A stretch of 11,646 nt of DNA. It comes from Treponema sp. GTDB lineage: Bacteria; Spirochaetota; Spirochaetia; Treponematales; Breznakiellaceae. Position numbers and translations under genes: made by a program. The notes beneath the pieces are model-generated. The model searched no databases. It was not told the DNA's origin and worked only from the letters and a program-made list of their open reading frames with translations. Below, in pieces: positions 1 through 4,290 of this stretch (the stretch's first letter is position 1; every line of letters begins with the position of its first letter). The stretch spans positions 1 to 11,646 of the forward strand of contig JAISAN010000184.1 in assembly GCA_031266635.1 (NCBI GenBank), given 5' to 3'.

Positions 1-2
1 GC

Positions 3-536
3 ATTACCCTGGCCGCCCTTTTTGCCGCCCTTACCTCGGCGGGGACTTTTATCGCCATACCCCTCCCCTTCTCGCCGGTGCCGGTGGTGCTGCAAAACTT
101 TTTTGCCCTCCTTTCCGGCCTGGTTCTGGGCCCGGCCCTGGGTTCAGCGGCGGTGGGGCTGTACCTTCTGGCGGGGGCCATTGGGGCGCCGGTTTTCGCC
201 GGGGCTTCGGGCGGGTTTATCCGTTTTCTTGGCCCCACCGGGGGGTTTCTGTTCGGCTACCTCCTGGCCGCCCTGACCGCGGGGCTTATCGCGGGCCGCC
301 CCCGGCCGGAGGTAAAAACTTCCCTGGGGCGGATTATTCCGGCGGTTCTGGCGGGTTTTCTGATCATTTATGTGCCGGGGATTATACGGCTGAAATTCGC
401 CATCAATAAACCCTGGGACGCCGCCTTTGCCGCGGGTTTTGTTCCTTTTATTGCCGGTGATATTGTCAAGGCGGTAGTTGCGGTGCTTGCCGCCCCCCGG
501 CTCCGGCGGATTGCGGGGGAACATCTGGCAAAATGA
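3..536 (+). CDS. bioY: BioY, biotin-binding S-component of ECF transporter (5' partial)
   Basis: This is the membrane substrate-binding subunit of an energy-coupling factor (ECF) importer for biotin. The reading frame is already open at base 3, so the true start lies before the window; 177 residues are visible, and about 10-15 are probably missing for a BioY of usual length. The visible part has the family's hallmarks: a PFSPVPVVLQNFF segment near the start, then GLVLGPALGSAAVGLYLLAG, IGAPVFAGASGG, a RFLGPTGGFLFGY segment, and near the end a PFIAGDIVKA segment like the conserved D-x-x-K end of BioY. Several hydrophobic stretches fit a six-helix membrane protein. It is followed by bioM and bioN on the same strand, which is the classical biotin ECF set. 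The stop TGA at 534-536 overlaps an ATG of a 24-codon ORF. Family assignment is very secure; any biotin operator would lie upstream, out of view. Confidence 0.95.
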   Translation: MTLAALFAALTSAGTFIAIPLPFSPVPVVLQNFFALLSGLVLGPALGSAAVGLYLLAGAIGAPVFAGASGGFIRFLGPTGGFLFGYLLAALTAGLIAGRPRPEVKTSLGRIIPAVLAGFLIIYVPGIIRLKFAINKPWDAAFAAGFVPFIAGDIVKAVVAVLAAPRLRRIAGEHLAK

Positions 537-607
537 AGCTCCCCGTCCGGCAAGCCTTTTGGCGCGCCAGCCTCCCCCGCCGGAAAGCGGACGTACCGCT
601 CACATGA
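533..607 (+). CDS. possible 24-aa linking ORF between bioY and bioM
   Basis: An ATG at 533 overlaps the bioY stop as ATGA and opens a 24-codon frame (MKLPVRQAFWRASLPRRKAD..., basic) that ends in TGA at 605-607, which again overlaps the likely bioM start ATG 604 as ATGA. This would let ribosomes pass from bioY to bioM by two reinitiation events. The bioM start has no good Shine-Dalgarno of its own, which is what coupling would need. The peptide matches no family I recognise. The double overlap could be chance in GC-rich DNA, so treat it as a candidate, perhaps only a coupling device. Confidence 0.25.
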   Translation: MKLPVRQAFWRASLPRRKADVPLT

Positions 608-1464
608 ACAACCCGCGGGTTCCCGGCGGGCCTGCGTCCGGTAAAAAAACCGCCATGCGGAAAAAAACCGCCCCGCCGGGCCAAAGTCCGGGGTCAGACC
701 TCCATGAAACGCTCTACTCCGTCAAAAACCTCTCCAAAATATTCCCCCCCGCCGGGTTCCGGGCTCTTTCGGGGATAAACATGGAACTCCGCGCCGGCGG
801 CTGTACCCTGATCGCGGGGTCCAACGGTTCAGGGAAAACCCTGCTCATGCGGCTCCTGGCGGGGCTTTTGGACCCCACGGAGGGAGAGATTTTTTTCCAC
901 GGGAAGCCCCTGTCCAAAAGCCTGGACAGGCTCCGCCGGGAGGTGGGGCTGATATTTCAGGACGCGGAGGCCCAGATCGTGGGGGAGACTGTGGCGGAAG
1001 ACATTGCTTTTGGGCCGAAGAACCTGGGGCTTTCCCGGCAGGAAGTTGCGGGGCGGGTAGCGACCGCCCTGGCCGCCTTTGGCCTGGAATCAAAACGGGA
1101 CTTTTCCCCCCGCCGACTTTCAGGGGGGGAAAAACGGCGGCTGGCCGCGGCGGGGATCATCGCCATGCGGGCGGAAACGGTGATCATGGACGAACCCTTC
1201 GCCAATCTTGATTGGCCCGGAGTTGTTCAGACCCTCGAAATCATCAGGGCCCTGAAAAATACGGGAAAAACGGTGATCCTCCTGACCCATGAACTGGAAA
1301 AGGCCCTGGCCCTGGCGGACCGGCTTGTCATTCTTCACCGGGGAATCCTCCGGGACGACGGGAAACCGGGGGATGTATTAAACCGGCTTGATCCTGCCTG
1401 GGGAGTCCGGGACCCCCGGCGGAATTACCGGGGGGTGGAGGACTGTTCATGGCTCGCGGAATGA
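604..1464 (+). CDS. bioM: BioM/EcfA-type ATPase of biotin ECF transporter
   Basis: This cytoplasmic ABC ATPase (286 aa from ATG 604) powers the biotin ECF importer. All ABC motifs are present: Walker A GSNGSGKT at 72-79, Q-loop glutamine Q119 (IFQDAEAQI, typical of ECF ATPases), signature LSGGEKRR at 172-179, Walker B TVIMDEP at 192-198 with catalytic E197, and the switch histidine H229 (LLTHE). It sits between bioY and bioN, and as only one ATPase gene is seen it probably acts as a homodimer in a dedicated (group I) biotin transporter. The start is uncertain: family homology begins only near residue 37 (LYSVKNLSKIF). The first 36 residues are Pro/Gly/Lys/Ser-rich and look disordered. ATG 604 overlaps the stop of a 24-codon ORF; ATG 655 is an in-frame alternative; neither has a strong Shine-Dalgarno. 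The stop overlaps the bioN start region. Confidence 0.9.
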   Translation: MNNPRVPGGPASGKKTAMRKKTAPPGQSPGSDLHETLYSVKNLSKIFPPAGFRALSGINMELRAGGCTLIAGSNGSGKTLLMRLLAGLLDPTEGEIFFHGKPLSKSLDRLRREVGLIFQDAEAQIVGETVAEDIAFGPKNLGLSRQEVAGRVATALAAFGLESKRDFSPRRLSGGEKRRLAAAGIIAMRAETVIMDEPFANLDWPGVVQTLEIIRALKNTGKTVILLTHELEKALALADRLVILHRGILRDDGKPGDVLNRLDPAWGVRDPRRNYRGVEDCSWLAE

Positions 1465-2174
1465 TCCCCTACAGTTACCGGAGCGGCACAAGCCCCCTCC
1501 ACCGCTGTCCCGCAATCCTGAAACTTTTGGGCCTCCTGCTCATCTCCATGGGGGCTTTTTTCTCGATCCCCGGACTTGCCGTAGCGGCGTTTATGGTTGG
1601 CGCGGGGGCCCTTGCGGCGGGAATCCGGCCCTGGGAACTGCTCCGGGGTTCAAAACCAATCTTGGTGCTGGCGGTCTTTATCACCCTTATCAGAACTTTC
1701 GACGCGCCGGGGCTTACGGACGCGGTACCGGGTCTTCCCGGACTGAGCCGCCAGGGCTTCACCGGGGGTCTCCATCAGGGCCTGTGCTTCATCGTTTCCT
1801 TTGCCGCCGGGGCCCTGCTTTTCAGCGTCAGTACCATGCAGGAACTCCGGGACTCCCTGGGCCGTGTTGAAAACGCGGTGGTAAACCGGTTTTTGTCCTG
1901 GGGGCGCTTTTTTTGCCGGGGAAAGGCCGCCCCGCCCAAAAAACACCGGGGCTATAGCGGATTTTCCCTGGGGATTTCCCTTATGCTCGGCTTTCTCCCC
2001 CGGTTTTTTGAAATCTGGGAAAACGCCAATCTGGCTTTCGACGCCAGGGCAGGCAAAAAGGGCTTCCGCCGGTTTAGCATACTTATCCCCCTGGTTATCG
2101 GACGGATGATGGAAATGGCCGGGGAAACCGCGGAAGCCCTGGAGAGCCGGGGGCTTTCGCTGACGGTGCGGTAG
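1449..2174 (+). CDS. bioN: BioN/EcfT-type transmembrane component of biotin ECF transporter
   Basis: This 241-aa membrane protein couples the ATPase BioM to the S-component BioY. It has hydrophobic segments near residues 23-60, 72-90 and 105-125, and a further one in the second half. It carries the two short coupling-helix motifs that EcfT proteins press against the ATPases: an A-R-A-G version at 199-202 (AFDARAG) and S-R-G at 233-235 (ALESRGL). These sit on either side of the last hydrophobic segment, as expected. ATG 1449 is chosen because GGAGG at 1437-1441 lies seven bases upstream; a second ATG at 1461 overlaps the bioM stop as ATGA but has no good ribosome site. Either way the gene overlaps bioM and is translationally coupled to it. 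The region between the hydrophobic blocks (about residues 142-170) is basic and looks cytoplasmic. Confidence 0.9.
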   Translation: MARGMIPYSYRSGTSPLHRCPAILKLLGLLLISMGAFFSIPGLAVAAFMVGAGALAAGIRPWELLRGSKPILVLAVFITLIRTFDAPGLTDAVPGLPGLSRQGFTGGLHQGLCFIVSFAAGALLFSVSTMQELRDSLGRVENAVVNRFLSWGRFFCRGKAAPPKKHRGYSGFSLGISLMLGFLPRFFEIWENANLAFDARAGKKGFRRFSILIPLVIGRMMEMAGETAEALESRGLSLTVR

Positions 2175-2223
2175 GCCGGCGGCATTGGGAAACGATACCC
2201 GCAAGCCCGCCGGTACGGGGGCG

Positions 2224-2243
2224 CTTTGCGGGCCGCAAGGTTT
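2224..2243. terminator. weak hairpin between convergent bioN and apt
   Basis: A 7-bp stem (CTTTGCG at 2224-2230 against CGCAAGG at 2234-2240, with one G-T pair) closes a GGC triloop and is followed by only three T on the + strand. A second pairing (CCCGCAA 2198-2204 with TTGCGGG 2226-2232) competes with it. It lies in the 84-bp gap where bioN and apt converge, so a bidirectional terminator is plausible, but the T-run is poor on both strands. Confidence 0.3.
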
Positions 2244-2258
2244 ACCGGGCGGGGAGCT

Positions 2259-2795
2259 TCATTCCAAATGATATTGAATTAAAGTCTGTATCGGGGTTGG
2301 CGCCAGAAATTCCTCATAATGAAGGAAAGGCAGACCCACCACCCCGAAAATTTCCGGTACTTCCCCGCCGCAGGCGCAAATAAGATCCCTGGAGGCCCGG
2401 AGCGTACCCCCGGTGGCGATTAAATCGTCCAGTAATAACACCCGTTTGCCCGGCGGCACATCGTGGGGATGTATCTCAATTTCCGCTTCCGCGTATTCAA
2501 GCTGATATTTTTTGGACATGACTTTTCCGGGGAGTTTGCCTTTTTTACGGATCAGGATGAGGGGGATTCCCATTTTTACCGCAAAAGGAGCGGCAAAAAG
2601 GAAACCCCGGGCTTCAATGGCCGCCACCGCGTCAATATTCCTGTCCCGGTACAAGTCCGCCATCCGGTCAACACAATACCGGAAAGCCTCCGGGCTTGCC
2701 AGAATACTGGTTATATCGTAAAAAAGCACCCCTTTTTTGGGGAAATCGGGAATTTTACGGATATAATCGTCAAGATTGAGGGTATTCCCGGCCAT
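2259..2795 (-). CDS. apt: adenine phosphoribosyltransferase
   Basis: The enzyme makes AMP from adenine and PRPP in the cytoplasm (purine salvage). From ATG 2795 it is 178 aa, the usual family length, and starts in the standard way (IRKIPDFPKKGVLFYDIT, residues 12-29). Other family marks are IEARGFLF at 60-67, RKKGKLPG at 83-90, YQLEYA at 97-102 and the PRPP-binding loop VLLLDDLIATGGT at 119-131 with the acidic pair D123-D124. The frame is open upstream, but those residues do not match the family. ATG 2795 overlaps the upstream gene's TAA as TAATG, with AAGGA about ten bases before it. This points to translational coupling to the flavodoxin-like gene and transcription from the promoter region near 3260-3290. 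Convergent with bioN. Confidence 0.95.
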   Translation of the reverse strand: MAGNTLNLDDYIRKIPDFPKKGVLFYDITSILASPEAFRYCVDRMADLYRDRNIDAVAAIEARGFLFAAPFAVKMGIPLILIRKKGKLPGKVMSKKYQLEYAEAEIEIHPHDVPPGKRVLLLDDLIATGGTLRASRDLICACGGEVPEIFGVVGLPFLHYEEFLAPTPIQTLIQYHLE

Positions 2796-3178
2796 TAGAG
2801 GATGGTCCTTAGCCACTGCCCTAATCCGGCCCTGTTGTCCGCCGCCACAAAGGGTTCCCCCGCCGCCGCTTCGCAATTATGGACCAGACCGGCAAGGTAT
2901 TTTACCGCCTTTTCGGAGCCCGGAGAAAAAACCCCGCAGGGCCGCCCCGCCAGGTTGATATGCTGGAGCAGTTCGGCAAGATAGGCAAAAGAAGGGGGCT
3001 CCGGCTGTTCACAGCCCAAAAAAAAGGCTTCTACCGGAAGAATGTCCGTACCGGCAAAATCCGAAGCCATCCGCACCAGCACCTGGCAATCCTTCAACTC
3101 CCCTGCCATTTGTTCCGCGAGTTCAAGAGTTGAAGCGGCGCCATCGGTTACAACAAGCACATTTTTCTTGGTTTTCAC
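2795..3178 (-). CDS. small flavodoxin-like protein of unknown function
   Basis: The product is about 127 aa from GTG 3178. I do not recognise a named family, but the order of strands and loops reads like a flavodoxin fold: a first strand NVLVVTDG (about 5-12); then a loop and helix AASTLELAEQMAGEL where flavodoxins bind FMN phosphate; a strand with a cysteine loop, AFFLGCEQPEPPSFAYLAEL; and a strand GRPCGVFSPGSEKA like the flavodoxin 'VALFGxG' segment. The usual aromatic residues stacking on the flavin are not obvious and the protein is shorter than a normal flavodoxin, so flavin binding is unproven. The frame is open back to 3331, but the upstream part is AT-rich promoter DNA. GTG 3178 has AGGGAG (3191-3196) 12 bases upstream, a rather long spacing. 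Its TAA overlaps the apt ATG, so the two proteins are made together. Confidence 0.7.
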   Translation of the reverse strand: MKTKKNVLVVTDGAASTLELAEQMAGELKDCQVLVRMASDFAGTDILPVEAFFLGCEQPEPPSFAYLAELLQHINLAGRPCGVFSPGSEKAVKYLAGLVHNCEAAAGEPFVAADNRAGLGQWLRTIL

Positions 3179-3238
3179 AACGATTTTATACTCCCTAAAT
3201 TTGGGGTTGCCAGATAAAAAATTACACGCAAAATTCCC

Positions 3239-3257
3239 TGACATTTTAAAAATGTCA
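3239..3257. promoter_or_regulatory. perfect 19-bp palindrome, candidate operator
   Basis: TGACATTTT and AAAATGTCA (9-bp arms) flank a single A. The site sits at or just after the predicted transcription start of the flavodoxin-like/apt unit, a typical position for a repressor. It is about 200 bp from the start of the divergent HTH gene at 3456, farther than usual for autoregulation. With one unpaired centre base it is better suited to a dimeric DNA-binding protein than to an RNA hairpin. Confidence 0.5.
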
Positions 3258-3263
3258 ACAAAT

Positions 3264-3292
3264 AATTTACCCTTCTGTTTACAATAAGTCAA
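3264..3292 (-). promoter_or_regulatory. candidate sigma-70-type promoter of flavodoxin-like gene and apt
   Basis: On the - strand, TTGACT (3287-3292) stands 17 bp from TAAATT (3264-3269), matching five and four of six consensus bases. Transcription would begin near 3257, right at a perfect palindrome. A second -35-like TTGACA (3253-3258) lies inside that palindrome but has a poorer -10 (AATTTT). The expected leader to GTG 3178 is about 80 nt. The surrounding 3181-3300 is only about one-third G+C. Confidence 0.5.
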
Positions 3293-3340
3293 TGTGTGTT
3301 TTTTGAGGCCGGCGCGAACCGGATTTTTCAAACCGGGGTA

Positions 3341-3368
3341 CTGGAATAATTTTAATAATTGTTATAAT
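3341..3368 (+). promoter_or_regulatory. candidate promoter of HigA-like gene
   Basis: A perfect -10 TATAAT (3363-3368) is preceded by TG one base upstream (an extended -10). The -35 is weak (CTGGAA at 3341-3346, 16-bp spacing). The following run of alternating A and T makes the -10 part of an AT-rich imperfect palindrome. The predicted leader to ATG 3456 is about 80 nt. Confidence 0.55.
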
Positions 3369-3455
3369 ATATATATAAATCCAGAAGAGTTGTTCCAAAA
3401 ATGGCCCGGTAAACCGGCCAATCCTGGAATCATCTCAATATATCAAGGAGTTACA

Positions 3456-3887
3456 ATGTCGAAGTCATCTCTTGTCTCACCCGGAACTGTTCTAAAAGAA
3501 AAATTCATGGAACCTTTCCAATTAAAGCCGGCGCAATTAGCGAAGGGAATTGGAATAAACCCGGCTATTGTCAGTAATATTTTGAACAATAAACAAAGGA
3601 TAACCCTCCCTATTGCCCTTCGTCTTACCAAGTTTTTTAAAACTGCGGAAAAGTATTGGATAGATCTGCAATTCCAATATGATTATGACAAGGTAAGCAA
3701 TGACCCCGCTTTAAAGGCCGCCATTAAAAACATCAATCCGGCTGCCAAGCCAAAAGCCCAGGCCGCCGTTCCTTCCGCGAAGAAACCGAAAAAAACATCG
3801 GCCCCCCGGCAGTCGCCGAAAAAAAGCGGGACCGATAAGCCGGTCAAACGGGGACAAAAAGCAGAGAAAAAAGTAGAGGCGGATTGA
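3456..3887 (+). CDS. orphan HigA/VapI-type XRE antitoxin-like regulator with Lys/Pro/Ala-rich tail
   Basis: The 143-aa product has an N-terminal XRE helix-turn-helix of the HigA/VapI antidote type: PGTVLKEKFMEPFQLKPAQLAKGIG (residues 9-33), a recognition-helix region at about 34-45 (INPAIVSNILNN), RITLPIALRLTKFF at 48-61, and the closing W-x-x-L-Q-x-x-Y-D signature (W68, Q72, Y75, D76). These proteins normally bind a HigB RNase toxin and repress their own operon. No HigB frame exists on either side, so it is an orphan or has a role of its own. Residues 95-143 are a low-complexity Lys/Pro/Ala/Ser tail of histone-H1-like make-up, not usual for HigA, and it could add nonspecific nucleic-acid binding. 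ATG 3456 is set by AAGGAG at 3445-3450; the open frame upstream is promoter and leader. The N-terminal half is AT-richer than neighbouring genes, a possible sign of transfer. Confidence 0.85.
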   Translation: MSKSSLVSPGTVLKEKFMEPFQLKPAQLAKGIGINPAIVSNILNNKQRITLPIALRLTKFFKTAEKYWIDLQFQYDYDKVSNDPALKAAIKNINPAAKPKAQAAVPSAKKPKKTSAPRQSPKKSGTDKPVKRGQKAEKKVEAD

Positions 3888-3930
3888 CGAAGTGCCGGGA
3901 AAAGGGCATTTGTTTTTTGACCGGCAAGAA

Positions 3931-3968
3931 TAGAGTTGTTCGGAAACTTCAGTTTCAGAACAACTCTA
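3931..3968. repeat. 38-bp near-perfect palindrome
   Basis: TAGAGTTGTTC (3931-3941) pairs perfectly with GAACAACTCTA (3958-3968). After one G/A mismatch (3942/3957), GAAAC pairs with GTTTC around a TTCA loop. As RNA it would be a long, stable hairpin. It stands 43 bp after the HigA-like gene and eight bases before a separate GC-rich terminator, so it is not needed for termination. It may be a dispersed palindromic repeat (REP/MITE-like), which only a genome search can show. Confidence 0.7.
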
Positions 3969-3975
3969 ATGAATT

Positions 3976-4002
3976 CCCCGCCTTTCGGGGCGGGGTATTT
4001 TG
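3976..4002 (+). terminator. Rho-independent terminator of the HigA-like gene
   Basis: The stem CCCCGCC (3976-3982) pairs with GGCGGGG (3989-3995) around a TTTCGG loop and is followed by TATTTTG (3996-4002), a classical terminator on the + strand. The - strand side lacks a T-run, so it would not serve the tRNA transcript well. Confidence 0.7.
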
Positions 4003-4056
4003 TAAACGTTGCATTGTTCACGAAGTTCGTTCTATAATCATCTATACAGTTCTTTT

Positions 4057-4129
4057 TAGCGGCAATTGGACTTGAACCAATGACCGAACGGATATGAGCC
4101 GTTTGCTCTACCAACTGAGCTATGCCGCC
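4057..4129 (-). tRNA. tRNA-Met (CAU anticodon), elongator type
   Basis: Read on the - strand, 73 bases fold into a complete cloverleaf: acceptor GGCGGCA (4129-4123) with TGCCGCT (4064-4058), a D-arm GCTC/GAGC with an 8-base loop, an anticodon arm AACGG-CTCATAT-CCGTT with anticodon CAT, a 5-base variable loop CGGTC, and T-arm ATTGG-TTCAAGT-CCAAT; the discriminator is A. CCA is not encoded. The anticodon stem lacks the three G-C pairs of initiator tRNA. The G1-U72 pair and GGCGG..CCGCTA ends are as in known elongator tRNA-Met (for example in Bacillus). The T-arm and anticodon arm also resemble tRNA-Ile2 (CAU read after lysidine modification), which is the main alternative. Confidence 0.88.
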
Positions 4130-4148
4130 GCGCCGCCAAAGGCCGCGT

Positions 4149-4176
4149 TAAATACTATTGCAAAAGACAGTTTCAA
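4149..4176 (-). promoter_or_regulatory. candidate promoter of tRNA-Met
   Basis: On the - strand, TTGAAA (4171-4176) and TATTTA (4149-4154) are 16 bp apart, about 20 bp before the tRNA 5' end. The bases just after the -10 are very GC-rich (ACGCGGCC), like the discriminator of stable-RNA promoters under stringent control. The -35 lies inside the hairpin at 4170-4197. Confidence 0.4.
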
Positions 4177-4197
4177 AAACCGCCGGGGTTCTGAAAC
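4170..4197 (-). terminator. possible terminator after the 924-aa gene
   Basis: GTTTCA (4170-4175) pairs with TGAAAC (4192-4197), with a further inner AACC/GGTT pairing. On the - strand it is followed by TGTCTTTTG, a short and imperfect T-tract. It would end the transcript of the large gene before the tRNA, but it also overlaps the tRNA -35, so its role is unsure. The rest of 4130-4290 shows a CCGGGCCCGG palindrome near 4248-4257 and no gene. Confidence 0.3.
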
Positions 4198-4290
4198 CGG
4201 TTCAGGACAAAATTAGCAAAAACACGCACGTTTGTCAATTAACCTGTCCGGGCCCGGTCAATTTTTACGGTATTTCCAAGGACCGGAGTC

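Noticed and set aside
478..603. upstream extension of the bioM frame
   Set aside because: It overlaps the end of bioY in another frame and matches nothing in the ABC family.
1650..2204. 184-codon - strand frame across bioN
   Set aside because: Antisense shadow of a membrane protein gene with correct EcfT motifs.
3294..3455. N-terminal extension of the HigA-like frame
   Set aside because: The upstream part contains the -10 TATAAT and has no ribosome site; homology and AAGGAG both point to ATG 3456.
4020..4030. short palindrome ACGAAGTTCGT with a nearby TATAAT on the + strand
   Set aside because: Too short to be distinguished from chance, with no -35 at proper spacing and only antisense tRNA downstream.
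3300..4056. possible integrated element using tRNA-Met as attachment site
   Set aside because: I found no exact repeat of the tRNA 3' end downstream and no integrase in view.
3683..4114. 143-codon - strand frame after the large gene
   Set aside because: It runs through most of the tRNA-Met gene, the terminator and the 38-bp palindrome and then antisense to the HigA-like gene.
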